This document shows, piece by piece, positions 17,893-27,082 of a stretch of DNA of 64,000 nt. The notes under the pieces were generated by a model. It saw nothing but the letters and a program-made list of their open reading frames with translations, did not search any database and was not told the DNA's origin. A program made the position numbers and the translations under genes. How positions within the stretch are numbered: position 1 is the first letter of the stretch; each line of letters begins with the position of its first letter. The DNA lies in the NCBI RefSeq assembly GCF_014119005.1, contig NZ_JACGYX010000003.1:348662-412661 (forward strand). The letters are read 5' to 3'. This stretch comes from Psychrobacter sp. GP33 (GTDB taxonomy: Bacteria > Pseudomonadota > Gammaproteobacteria > Pseudomonadales > Moraxellaceae).

Positions 17893-20370
17893 ATGGAGCA
17901 TAAATCCAACCAGTCGCAAAGTCAAAGTCAAGCGCAGAATCAGGCGCAAAACCAAAAGCAGTCAACTAAAGCTAAAATAGAAGATAACGCTACGGTAAAA
18001 ACTCAAAATCAAGAGCAATCTTCACCCGTACCTAATAATTCTGATCTTGATACCGTCAATGATAAACAAGGGCCAAAAGCTGAGAGTGAAGAAACGCAAA
18101 TTCAAAAGACAGAAAAACGGCAAAGCTTTGATGAGTTGCAAGAGGATGACGGGCAGTATCGTCCCGTTGCGCAGGCTATTGGCAACTGGCTGAATAGTGC
18201 CAGTATCGATACCTTAAACCATCTTAATGAACAAGCGGCTGATATCTTCTACCGTAAGGGCGTGACTTTTACCGTCTATAGCGATGCCAAAAATATCGAG
18301 CGTATGATTCCGTTTGATATTATCCCCCGCGTTATTGCTGCCAGTGAATGGCAACTAATAGAGGCTGGCTGTAAGCAACGTATCACCGCACTTAATGCTT
18401 TTTTACATGACATTTATCACGACCAAGCCATTATGAAGGCCGGTATCGTCCCTGCCAGCTACGTCTATGCCAGCGGCTGCTATGAGCCTTGGATGATGGG
18501 CATTACCCTTGATAAGCCGATTTACTCCCATATCAGCGGTATTGATTTGATTCGTGATGAGACGGGGCGTTTTTGTGTATTAGAAGACAATCTGCGCACG
18601 CCATCTGGCGTGTCTTATATGCTGGAGAGTCGTAATATTTCAGAAAAGCTACTCGCCGATTTATTTACTAAAAATTCTATTTTGGGTGTGAGTGACTATC
18701 CGCAGCGCCTTAAAGCCTGTCTTGCCAGCGCCGCCAGTAAGTATGACCCGCAAATCGTCATTTTAACGCCCGGACGCTTTAATAGTGCTTATTATGAGCA
18801 TGCCTTTTTGGCGCATGAGATGAACGTGCCACTGGTTCATGGCTATGATTTGGTGGTTGAAGATAGCAAAGTTTATATGCAAGGGATTCGCGGAAAATTG
18901 CAGGTCGATATTATCTATCGGCGCATTGACGATCCGTATATTGACCCCTTAGCATTTCGCTCGGATTCCATTTTAGGCGTGTCAGGGCTAATGAGCGCCT
19001 ATCGTGCTGGCAATGTCGTGATTGTCAATGCACCCGGTACTGGCGTGGCGGACGATAAGAGCTTGTATCCTTTTGTCCCCGATATGATTGAATTTTATTT
19101 GGGTGAAAAGCCTATTTTACCCAATATCACCACCTATCAGTGCCGCAAGCCTGATGAGCTACAATACGTATTGGATAATTTAGATAAGCTAGTAGTAAAA
19201 GAAACGCAAGGTTCGGGCGGCTATGGGATGCTGATTGGTCCGACCTCAAGTAAGCCAGAGATTGAAGCGTATCGTAAGCGCTTATTAGACAATCCAAGTG
19301 GTTTTATTGCCCAGCCGACCATTGCCCTATCGACCAATCCAACCGCCATTAGCGATGGTATTGCCCCGCGCCATATTGACTTGCGTCCCTTTATCCTAAG
19401 TCATGGCGATGGCACCGTGGATATTGTACCGGGCGGCTTAACCCGTGTAGCAATGGTTGAAGGCTCGCTGGTTGTGAACTCGTCTCAAGGTGGCGGCATT
19501 AAAGACACGTGGGTGATTGATGATAGCAAGTTAACCACACGTTCAAAAAGTGGTCGTGTATCTCCTAGATCGGTAAACAATAACGCACCAGCAGTTAATG
19601 CCGTCGTTAAAGCTTGCGCCGATACCTATCTGGCTGACCCATCGCCTGCTGCATCAGAATCTAGCGCCACTTATTCCAGCTACTATGATCGCGTGCAGCC
19701 TATCGAGGCAGGATATGAAGGTCGAATCGATGCGCCCATGATATTGCTGTTATCAACAGCCAGCCATCTGATTTGGCTCGGACGCTACAGCGAGCGGCTG
19801 TATTATTATGACAATATCATGAAGCAGCTGATTAAAGGCGATTTGAAAAAGTCACAAGTACAGCATCTGATTCATCATTTGGGCTTTGCCGTCAGTAGCA
19901 CTGAGTCATTAAAGGTGATGAAAGCGCAGCTGATGTGTGATTTAGAACAGAATCGGATTCCCAATGTCATTCAGTCAATCGAAACCAATATCCAAGAGGC
20001 AAAAGGCGTGATTGGCAAAGACACGGCTGAGCTCTATAACCTCATTAAACGTCTTGCCAGCGCTGGCACCTACCGCGCCGCTACTTTGCAACTACATGCT
20101 TGCAATGCCGCAATGGCACAAGAACATGCTACGGTCACTTGCTTTTGGCAATTAGGACGGCATTTTGAGCGCCTTGAGCGGGCAGTATTATTAGAAGAAG
20201 ACGCCATGGTAGCCAGTCTTGAGTTTAAACATTGGATTAATGAGCTGCCAGAAAATACGCGCTGGCGTGAGCTGATACGCCTCACCAATCAGATGATTAA
20301 GGGCAAACGCTTTAGTGACTTTAATCTCATTAGCCAAGAGTTTAACCTCATATTGCGCCAAGGGGTTTAA
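17893..20370 (+). CDS. Fused circularly permuted ATP-grasp ligase and alpha-E domain protein
   Basis: The 825-residue protein joins two domains often encoded separately. After a Gln/Asn/Ser-rich, probably disordered leader (about residues 1-85) comes a circularly permuted type-2 ATP-grasp domain (about 95-560), with motifs such as RPSGVSYMLE-like RTPSGVSYMLESR, GSGGYGM and HIDLRPF. Then comes an alpha-helical alpha-E (DUF403) domain (about 620-825), starting near LLSTASHLIWLGRYSERLYY. ATP-grasp enzymes form amide bonds using ATP. The family is linked by conserved operons to transglutaminase-like and Anbu protease genes, as here. The ATG at 17893 is chosen for its GAGG 5 nt upstream. The substrate is unknown. 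Confidence 0.9.
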   Translation: MEHKSNQSQSQSQAQNQAQNQKQSTKAKIEDNATVKTQNQEQSSPVPNNSDLDTVNDKQGPKAESEETQIQKTEKRQSFDELQEDDGQYRPVAQAIGNWLNSASIDTLNHLNEQAADIFYRKGVTFTVYSDAKNIERMIPFDIIPRVIAASEWQLIEAGCKQRITALNAFLHDIYHDQAIMKAGIVPASYVYASGCYEPWMMGITLDKPIYSHISGIDLIRDETGRFCVLEDNLRTPSGVSYMLESRNISEKLLADLFTKNSILGVSDYPQRLKACLASAASKYDPQIVILTPGRFNSAYYEHAFLAHEMNVPLVHGYDLVVEDSKVYMQGIRGKLQVDIIYRRIDDPYIDPLAFRSDSILGVSGLMSAYRAGNVVIVNAPGTGVADDKSLYPFVPDMIEFYLGEKPILPNITTYQCRKPDELQYVLDNLDKLVVKETQGSGGYGMLIGPTSSKPEIEAYRKRLLDNPSGFIAQPTIALSTNPTAISDGIAPRHIDLRPFILSHGDGTVDIVPGGLTRVAMVEGSLVVNSSQGGGIKDTWVIDDSKLTTRSKSGRVSPRSVNNNAPAVNAVVKACADTYLADPSPAASESSATYSSYYDRVQPIEAGYEGRIDAPMILLLSTASHLIWLGRYSERLYYYDNIMKQLIKGDLKKSQVQHLIHHLGFAVSSTESLKVMKAQLMCDLEQNRIPNVIQSIETNIQEAKGVIGKDTAELYNLIKRLASAGTYRAATLQLHACNAAMAQEHATVTCFWQLGRHFERLERAVLLEEDAMVASLEFKHWINELPENTRWRELIRLTNQMIKGKRFSDFNLISQEFNLILRQGV

Positions 20371-20440
20371 GGGTGTACGCCGTTCCCTTTAACAAGGGCA
20401 AATAACCGCTATAAAAGAATAATTAAAATAGGGATATATT

Positions 20441-21226
20441 ATGAAATTACAAATCAGTCATCAGACCAACTATTATTATGGCGAGCTGGCGCACCGCAGC
20501 GTACAGTATATTCGCATGACACCCATGCAGTTGCCGCATCAAATTATTCATCAATGGAGTGTTATGCTGCCTAAAGTTGCCACCAGTCAAAAAGACGGCT
20601 TTGGCAATGATTGGCTAACCCTTAGCCGCAACGAGGCACATAATAATCTACAGATGCAAGCATCAGGTATCGTCGAAATCAATACCGATACCGAGCGCTT
20701 AGAGGATATGGCACAAGTGCCCTACCTGCTATTTACGGTACAAAGTCCGTTAACCCAATGCTCAGAGGCAATGCGTGCTTTTGCTGCGCCTTATCTAAAA
20801 AACCCCACTCATGACACCTTAAAAGCCATGGCTGCTGACCTTATTACAAAGATGCCTTTTATTAAGGACATGACCCATGTTGGCACCACTGCTGCCGAAG
20901 CCTTTGCCATTGGTGCAGGCGTCTGCCAAGACCATACCCATGTGTTCGTCGGTTGCTGTCGTGACCAGCATATCCCGGCGCGTTATGTGTCCGGCTATCT
21001 GTATGATGATACTGAAAACCATATGGCAAGCCATGCGTGGGCGGAGGTTTGGTTAGATGGTTACTGGTATACTTTTGATGTCTCCAATCAGCTGTTTGCG
21101 CCAAGCTCACACGTGTATGTGGCCATTGGGCGTGATTACTTAGATGCCGCGCCAGTACGCGGGGTGCGCATGGGTGGCGGTTACGAGAGTCTTTATAGCC
21201 AAGTATTGGTAACGCGATTGTCTTAA
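20441..21226 (+). CDS. Transglutaminase-like cysteine protein
   Basis: The 261-residue protein has an N-terminal beta-rich domain found in bacterial transglutaminase-like proteins (about 1-85), then a transglutaminase core. The catalytic triad is visible as Cys162 (GVCQDHTH), His198 (SHAWAEVW) and Asp213 (TFDVSN). Such enzymes cleave or form amide bonds. Encoded 70 nt after the ATP-grasp/alpha-E gene and 50 nt before the Anbu protease gene, it is probably co-transcribed and may trim or hydrolyse the peptide product. There is no signal peptide, so it should act in the cytoplasm. Confidence 0.93.
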   Translation: MKLQISHQTNYYYGELAHRSVQYIRMTPMQLPHQIIHQWSVMLPKVATSQKDGFGNDWLTLSRNEAHNNLQMQASGIVEINTDTERLEDMAQVPYLLFTVQSPLTQCSEAMRAFAAPYLKNPTHDTLKAMAADLITKMPFIKDMTHVGTTAAEAFAIGAGVCQDHTHVFVGCCRDQHIPARYVSGYLYDDTENHMASHAWAEVWLDGYWYTFDVSNQLFAPSSHVYVAIGRDYLDAAPVRGVRMGGGYESLYSQVLVTRLS

Positions 21227-21276
21227 CTGACATATGAACGGTACGATTGATAATTGTTATTTATTATTAAGGAAGT

Positions 21277-22020
21277 TTGATGACTTATTGCGCCGCTATT
21301 CGGCTAAAAGAAGGCATGATTTTCGCTAGCGATACTCGAACCAATGCTGGCGTGGATCATATCTCAACCTTCAGAAAGCTCTATCAATATGGGGTTGAGG
21401 GCGAACGTTTTATTGTGCTACAAACGTCTGGTAGCTTAGCAACCTCGCAAGCAGTCTTTACAAAACTCCAGCATGATATTGATCAGCGCCAAGAGAGCAA
21501 TCTTCATACGGTCGCTACCCTATTCGATGCCGCGCAAATGGTTGGCGAATGTATGCGTAACGTTATGAACCATGCCAGAATTATTGCCAACGATCCCAGT
21601 AGCAGGACCTTTACCAGCTCGTTTATGCTGGGTGGTCAAATAAAAGGACAAGTGCCTGAACTGTATATGATTTACCCTGAAGGCAACTGCATCCGCGCCA
21701 CCCAAGATACGCCGTTTTTTCAGCTTGGTGAAAGTAAATATGGCAAGCCCATTCTGGATCGTGCAGTCACTTATGATACTGATGTAAAGCATGCGGCACG
21801 GGCGCTAATGTTGTCTTTTGACTCAACTATTCATTCAAACTTATCCGTTGGCATGCCCATCGATGTGGTGCTGTATCAAAATGACAGCTTAACCTTGCCA
21901 AAAGGTCGCCGTATTGATGAACATGATGCCTATTTTAATACCATACGTTATGAGTGGGCAGAATCAATACGCCGCAGCTTGATTGAGCTACCTGCCTGCC
22001 CTGATGATTATTGGACGTAA
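21277..22020 (+). CDS. Anbu, proteasome-related peptidase
   Basis: The 247-residue protein is an Anbu-type relative of HslV and the 20S proteasome beta subunit. The N-terminus MTYCAAIRLKEGMIFASDTRT places Thr2 as the nucleophile after removal of Met1, and it is followed by the conserved DTR segment. Later GSLATSQAVF and SSFMLGGQI are also family-typical. Known Anbu proteins assemble as open rings or helical oligomers, and their substrates are not established. It is the last gene of the ATP-grasp/transglutaminase operon, and a strong terminator follows. A ribosome binding site (AAGGAAG) lies close to the ATG. Confidence 0.93.
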   Translation: MMTYCAAIRLKEGMIFASDTRTNAGVDHISTFRKLYQYGVEGERFIVLQTSGSLATSQAVFTKLQHDIDQRQESNLHTVATLFDAAQMVGECMRNVMNHARIIANDPSSRTFTSSFMLGGQIKGQVPELYMIYPEGNCIRATQDTPFFQLGESKYGKPILDRAVTYDTDVKHAARALMLSFDSTIHSNLSVGMPIDVVLYQNDSLTLPKGRRIDEHDAYFNTIRYEWAESIRRSLIELPACPDDYWT

Positions 22021-22083
22021 TTAATGAAACCAAGTCAATTAGAACAATTTAAGCGCTATTATTGATGGCATAAAGAAAAATAA

Positions 22084-22125
22084 AAAAAGGAGTGCTGAGT
22101 TAAAATATGACTGCCGCTCCTTTTT
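22084..22125. terminator. Bidirectional terminator between anbu and the DUF819 gene
   Basis: AAAAAGGAGTG (22084-22094) pairs with CGCTCCTTTTT (22115-22125), with one wobble pair and a 20-nt loop. Both strands show a T run, so it can serve the rightward protease operon and the leftward membrane protein gene. Confidence 0.8.
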
Positions 22126-22170
22126 ATCTTATCTATCAATATTCTTAGGCAACTGACCGTATAAATTACC

Positions 22171-23415
22171 TTAACTGACCACCAAACGCATCAACTGTGT
22201 GCTGATATAACCCCCCACTGTGCCCATTGCATAACCTAGAATACCTAAAAATACACCAACCGGTGCAAGCGATGGATGAAACGCCGTAGCGACAATAGGT
22301 GCTGACGACGCACCACCCGTATTTGCATTTGAGCCGACTGCTAAAAAGAAAAACGGTGCGCGGATGATTCTCGCGGCAATAAAAATAATGATTATGTGAA
22401 TAATCATCCAGACAAAACCAATCAGCAGTAGTCGCCACTGCGATACAATACCGGCAAGATTAATTTGCATCCCAATAGCGGCAATTAAAATAAAGATAAA
22501 TACCGTGCCAATTTTCGACGCGCCAGCATGATCGAGCCGTCTAATTTTAGTAAAAGAGAAAACGACGCCAATTAAAGTGATAATCACCACCATCCAAAAA
22601 AACGCGCTGGCAAAGCTATATTGCACTGCCCACGCATACGGCGCAAAAAATGCCGCGATTTGTTCTCCAGCAAAATGTGCCAAACCAACCATGGCAAAAC
22701 ACAGTCCAAACATCACCATCAAATCATTTAAAGTTGCCGGGCGCGCATGATCACGCTCATAGCTCTCAACTGCCGCAATTACTCTCTCAATACTACTGTT
22801 GTCTGCCTTTAACCAACGATCAATTGTAGCGCGGTGTTTTGCCATGACCAGTATTGCTAGCAACCATAACGACGCATTAGTGGTATCAACCAGAATCATC
22901 ATCCCAAATAAATTATCATCAACCCCAAACAGCTCTTTCATTGCCGCTTGGTTGGCTGCCCCGCCAATCCAACTACCAGCAACGGCTGAAAATCCGCGCC
23001 AAAGCGTGTCATCGGTAAACATCTCCGGTGACACCCATTTTGCCAGTCCCAAGCTGATTGGACCACTAATGACAATTGCCACCGTTGCCGCCAAAAACAT
23101 GGCGATGGCTTTCCAGCCCAAGCCCAATATCTTTGGAACGTCCATGGATAAAGTCATTAGCAGTAAGCTTGCTGGCAATAAATAGGTGGCGGTAAAACCG
23201 TATATCTGCGCGCCAACACCATCCGCAAAAACGCCCAAGCTATTGAGCGATGCCGGTATAAAGCAGCACAACACAATTCCCGGTAGCACCGCATAAAAAC
23301 GTCGCCAAAATTTACCCGGTAAGCCTTGGGTATAAAACACCAAGCCAATAATCGCCATGATAATACCAAATGCTACAGGAAGACTTTCTATGGCTAAGTT
23401 AGAAATCGCATGCAT
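22171..23415 (-). CDS. DUF819 family integral membrane protein
   Basis: The 414-residue protein has about ten to twelve hydrophobic segments and matches the DUF819 (YjcL-like) family. Segments such as GSWIGGAANQAAMKELFGVDD and the C-terminal LAVGSNANTGGASSAPIVATAF are characteristic. The family is thought to be of transporter type, but its substrate is unknown. The ATG at 23415 is preferred because GGAG lies 7 nt upstream and homology begins there. The longer frame to 23556 would run through the terminator of the next gene. It ends near a bidirectional terminator. Confidence 0.82.
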   Translation of the reverse strand: MHAISNLAIESLPVAFGIIMAIIGLVFYTQGLPGKFWRRFYAVLPGIVLCCFIPASLNSLGVFADGVGAQIYGFTATYLLPASLLLMTLSMDVPKILGLGWKAIAMFLAATVAIVISGPISLGLAKWVSPEMFTDDTLWRGFSAVAGSWIGGAANQAAMKELFGVDDNLFGMMILVDTTNASLWLLAILVMAKHRATIDRWLKADNSSIERVIAAVESYERDHARPATLNDLMVMFGLCFAMVGLAHFAGEQIAAFFAPYAWAVQYSFASAFFWMVVIITLIGVVFSFTKIRRLDHAGASKIGTVFIFILIAAIGMQINLAGIVSQWRLLLIGFVWMIIHIIIIFIAARIIRAPFFFLAVGSNANTGGASSAPIVATAFHPSLAPVGVFLGILGYAMGTVGGYISTQLMRLVVS

Positions 23416-23539
23416 CGCATAGCTCCAAATGGCAGGAAACAATAAAAATTGGCAAGTATAAACAAGCCCAAAACTACGTGCAAGTAGGTGTTTTAAGTCC
23501 GATATCACCAAAAACTGCTTAGACTTAAATACAGACACA

Positions 23540-23570
23540 AAAAAGCCAGATAACAAGTATCTGGCTTTTT
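23540..23570 (-). terminator. Terminator after the DEAD-box helicase gene
   Basis: A perfect 13-bp stem (23540-23552 with 23558-23570) surrounds the loop ACAAG, flanked by A and T runs. It lies just past the stop of the leftward helicase gene. Confidence 0.9.
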
Positions 23571-23605
23571 AATAGAGTCTCTAGTAAGCAACTAAATGAA
23601 TAGGC

Positions 23606-25279
23606 TTATGAAGAGGTGTTACCACGGTTGCCACCGTTTGGACGACCTTGACCACCGGTACGGCTGGCAGGACGACCTTGGCTACCGCTTGGGCGACCAC
23701 GACCCGTTGCAGCACGATCACCGCGTGGAGCGCTTGCGCCATCACCACGGCTAGGAGCACCAGTGCGCTTACCTTGATACGGCTTGCCACCTGAACGCTC
23801 ATTTGGTTTGCCTGACGCGTCACGTGGCTTACCTTGATAACCGCTGTCATTGCTTGCGCGTTGACCAGTTGCGGCGCTGCTATCGCTTGAACGACCACGA
23901 GCATTAGCAGGATTACCTTGATAGCCACCGCTTGAACGACCACGGCCTTGACCATTACCGCCGCCAGCTGAACGACCACGACCACGGCCACGAGGACTGC
24001 CTTTGTTGTCACTAGGAACGTAAGTTTTCTTAGCTTCCATACCTTCGATAACACATACTTCCACTTTGCGATCTAAGTAGCGGTTAATGGCGTTAAGCTG
24101 TGGACGATCATCTATACTACATAGGCTGATAGCAACACCCGTACGACCGGCACGACCACAACGACCAATACGATGCACGTAATCTTCAGTTTGGCGTGGT
24201 AAATCGTAGTTGATAACATGCGATAACGCTGGCACGTCAAGACCACGGGCAGCAACGTCAGTCGCTACTAGGATTTTACATTTACCATTACGTAGGTCTT
24301 GCACAATGCGGTTACGCTTGCTTTGTGGCAAATCACCATGTAAGAAGCTGGCTTTATGACCTTGTTCTTGTAATGATTTTGCTAATTTTTCAGTGCTACG
24401 TTTGGTTGCAGCAAAGATGATAATTTGTTCCATATCTTTGGCACAAACGATTTTATCAAGCAAACGGTTTTTGTGATCAAAATCATCACAGTAATATACT
24501 TTTTCCTCGATGTGTGCAGATTCAACTTTAATTGAAACACGCTCAGGATTTTTAGTAAAGCTGGCAGCAATCTTGCCAACCGGACCGTCCCACGTTGCTG
24601 AACACATGATGGTTTGACGACTGCTAGGCGCAGCTTTCAAGATATCATTGATATCGTCAGCAAAGCCCATGTCTAGCATGCGATCCGCTTCGTCAAGTAC
24701 CAAGATTTCAAGGCTTGATAAGTCAACACGACCGGCATTGATATGGTCAAGTAAGCGACCTGGGGTTGCAACAATAACTTGAACGCCTTTTTTCAACGCA
24801 GTAATCTGACCGTTATACGGTGCGCCGCCAACTAATGGCACACAGAACAGACCGCGCATGTCTTTTGAGTATGTACGTACGCTATCATGTACCTGCTGAG
24901 CAAGTTCACGCGTTGGCGTTAGGATAAGGGCTTTGGTTAATTTATCAAAGCTAGTCGCACGGCTTAAGCGATCAAGTACTGGGATCACGAATGCCGCCGT
25001 TTTACCACTACCGGTTTGCGCAGACAATAAAAGGTCACGACCAGCTAGGGCAAAAGGAATGGCTTCTGCTTGAATAGGTGTTGGATGAGTATAACCACTA
25101 CGCTCAAGCGCGCTAAGAATTGGCTTGGCAATATTAAGGTCAGTAAAGGTGGTTTTGTTTTCTTCAGTCGCGTCATTAGCAGGCGCTTGAGTATTATTAT
25201 TGTCTGAAGTAGTCGTTGCGGTGTCAGTATTTTCGATGATGCCGTTTTCAGCAGCGATTGCAGATAAGATGTCAGTCAT
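23606..25279 (-). CDS. DEAD-box RNA helicase with Gly/Arg-rich tail (RhlE-like)
   Basis: The 557-residue ATP-dependent RNA helicase shows the Q motif (PTPIQ), Walker A AQTGSGKT, VLDEADRMLDMGF, SAT and HRIGRCGRAG in order over the first 380 residues. The last 150 or so residues are a low-complexity GRGRGR/SGG/GYQG tail that should bind RNA. It is closest in style to RhlE or cold-shock DEAD-box proteins that unwind structured RNA or help ribosome assembly. The ATG at 25279 has AAGGA at good spacing; the frame opens further up at 25351 without support. A long leader of about 370 nt is predicted. Confidence 0.93.
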   Translation of the reverse strand: MTDILSAIAAENGIIENTDTATTTSDNNNTQAPANDATEENKTTFTDLNIAKPILSALERSGYTHPTPIQAEAIPFALAGRDLLLSAQTGSGKTAAFVIPVLDRLSRATSFDKLTKALILTPTRELAQQVHDSVRTYSKDMRGLFCVPLVGGAPYNGQITALKKGVQVIVATPGRLLDHINAGRVDLSSLEILVLDEADRMLDMGFADDINDILKAAPSSRQTIMCSATWDGPVGKIAASFTKNPERVSIKVESAHIEEKVYYCDDFDHKNRLLDKIVCAKDMEQIIIFAATKRSTEKLAKSLQEQGHKASFLHGDLPQSKRNRIVQDLRNGKCKILVATDVAARGLDVPALSHVINYDLPRQTEDYVHRIGRCGRAGRTGVAISLCSIDDRPQLNAINRYLDRKVEVCVIEGMEAKKTYVPSDNKGSPRGRGRGRSAGGGNGQGRGRSSGGYQGNPANARGRSSDSSAATGQRASNDSGYQGKPRDASGKPNERSGGKPYQGKRTGAPSRGDGASAPRGDRAATGRGRPSGSQGRPASRTGGQGRPNGGNRGNTSS

Positions 25280-25730
25280 GAATATCCTTGGTGGTATAAG
25301 CTGCTGTAAATTCAGCAAACTTGATGCACACCACTGATAACCGTTCATCATACAAACCTTTTATCAAAATAATGATAAATAAGTATGCACGCTGTCTGAC
25401 GTATTTTGGTGGTAGTGCCGAGTGTCTTATCCTTGTCTGTTCTTAGCTGTCCATCCATGCTTTGTCCAAAGCAGATAAACGCAAATCACAACCAATCTAG
25501 CACATGCTAGTAGATAAGATATGAGTCAAAAATAATGGGATTATTTAAGTACACAAAATCATCGGCAACAATTACTCATGGTCATCCTAGACCCAAAATC
25601 GCAGGCGATGTTATCAATCTCATAATTCACGTCAGTCTAAGCTAACGTGGAGACGCAGTATAGCACAGTAAAATAAATAGTATCATTTATTTTTACCTTT
25701 ATTTTAATATTAGGTTTATTTGACTGCTCA
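25280..25730 (-). promoter_or_regulatory. Helicase promoter and long 5' leader
   Basis: The gap holds no other gene. On the minus strand TGCTATACT forms an extended -10 promoter (TATACT at 25657-25662), giving a predicted start near 25650 and a leader of about 370 nt before the helicase ATG. Long leaders are known for cold-induced mRNAs such as E. coli deaD. No standard cold-shock box was confirmed by eye. Confidence 0.5.
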
Positions 25731-26828
25731 TTAGCGAGATACTTTTACTTCTGTCACATAGGTTGGCATTCTCCACGCGCCGCCAACTTCAACCAATCGG
25801 CACAATCCGGTACTGCTCTCATAGCTCTTAGTGAAGCGCGTTCCTGTCCAAATCCAGTAAGTTTGATTTAAACAGTCACCAAGACCGCGCCCTTTATGTA
25901 CCGCACTGATTTTACCGTTATCATAGTCCGTGGCGTTGGTGGTTACTAATACGGGATTATAAGGCGGGCTGTCGTTCATGACCCAGGCACCGCTACCTGC
26001 ATTGTATGCGCTCAGCCAGCAACCATGCTGCACGAACATCTTGGTACCGTTGAGACGATTGATTCGCCACGGTGAAGTATCACTGAGGTTTGGGCAGTCG
26101 CTACTCACGTCTTTGATAGTCGATTGCATTAAAGCTGCCAGCTGTGAGGATTTCATACTAAATTTTTTATTACTGTTAGCCCGCAGTGTCGCATTAGGCG
26201 TGACGAGGCGCAGCTGCGGCGCAGGTTTTGGTGATAAGACGGTATTATTAGATTTAGTGACCGGAATAGTGTTGATGAAAGCGCTAGAAGTGCCTATCCG
26301 TCCCTGCGCCTCATCAGCTTTGAGCATGACCGCCGTTGCGCCTTTATCCGAAAGCCGCCAGCGGGTATTACGCAATACAAGCTCAATTTTGCTGGATTTA
26401 TTGATGGCATCGAGTAACGCGGTGACTTGGTCGGAGGTAAGATCAGCATCACCAGATGCAGTAGAGAAAGCCTTCGTCTCCCCTAAATCTTTGTCGTTAA
26501 TAAATAAGGAGATACGATGCCGGTTGCCGAGTTGCAACAAAGCTTTGGATGAGCTGTCTTTTGCGCCGCCAAGTTTGACCTTGCCTATGACGCCTGCATT
26601 AGCACCCGCTCGGCGAATCAATAACACTGATACTGGAAGATTATTATTATCCTCGGTTTGATAACCTGCCAGCCGGCAAGTGCGAGTGTTATCACAAATC
26701 ACCTGCCAATCTTGGTAGGTAAATTCAACCGGAGCTGCTGCCATGATTTGCTGGCTGATAAGTCCTGCGCCAATAGCAGTAAAAATGGATAATATTCTTT
26801 TAGAAGTTATCATTATTTTTTTTGTCAT
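25731..26828 (-). CDS. DUF1176 domain exported protein
   Basis: The 365-residue protein has an N-terminal signal peptide (KRILSIFTAIGAGLISQQ followed by IMAAAP) and the DUF1176 domain, opening with FTYQDWQVICDNTRTCRLAGYQ and ending with the Cys-containing GLCRLVEVGGAWRMPTYV. Several cysteines suggest disulfides in the periplasm. The function of the family is unknown. The ATG at 26828 has AAGG just 3-4 nt upstream. An ATG at 26813 and the upstream 26858 are alternatives that do not change the exported part. It is convergent with nothing and stands alone, upstream of the helicase gene on the same strand. Confidence 0.8.
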   Translation of the reverse strand: MTKKIMITSKRILSIFTAIGAGLISQQIMAAAPVEFTYQDWQVICDNTRTCRLAGYQTEDNNNLPVSVLLIRRAGANAGVIGKVKLGGAKDSSSKALLQLGNRHRISLFINDKDLGETKAFSTASGDADLTSDQVTALLDAINKSSKIELVLRNTRWRLSDKGATAVMLKADEAQGRIGTSSAFINTIPVTKSNNTVLSPKPAPQLRLVTPNATLRANSNKKFSMKSSQLAALMQSTIKDVSSDCPNLSDTSPWRINRLNGTKMFVQHGCWLSAYNAGSGAWVMNDSPPYNPVLVTTNATDYDNGKISAVHKGRGLGDCLNQTYWIWTGTRFTKSYESSTGLCRLVEVGGAWRMPTYVTEVKVSR

Positions 26829-26978
26829 GAGCCTTTTTATCTTAATAAAAGTGTACAATTTTATCTTAACTCAGCTATGTTTCTGTCCGTTGTACTAATG
26901 TACCATTGTGTAAATGAATAACAAAGTTAATTTTGTTAAACAACATAAGTTTGCAAATATTAATATATACAATAAAAA

Positions 26979-27007
26979 AAGCTGATAGAGAAAATGTCTA
27001 TCAGCTT
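26979..27007 (-). terminator. Terminator after the glutathione transferase gene
   Basis: AAGCTGATAGA (26979-26989) pairs perfectly with TCTATCAGCTT (26997-27007) around a 7-nt loop. On the minus strand seven U follow. Confidence 0.88.
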
Positions 27008-27082
27008 AAACATTGCTATGACTGGTCACTACATTTTTCTATAACGCCTTTGATTTTGATACTGCGCTTTCATCTTCACATG

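Noticed and set aside
23416..23556. N-terminal extension of the DUF819 protein
   Set aside because: It would start inside the terminator hairpin of the helicase gene. The ATG at 23415 has a GGAG site and begins the conserved part.
23581..24054. Val/Ala-rich leftward frame at the 3' end of the helicase gene
   Set aside because: It is an alternative frame of the Gly/Arg-rich repeat tail, which gives open low-complexity frames by composition.
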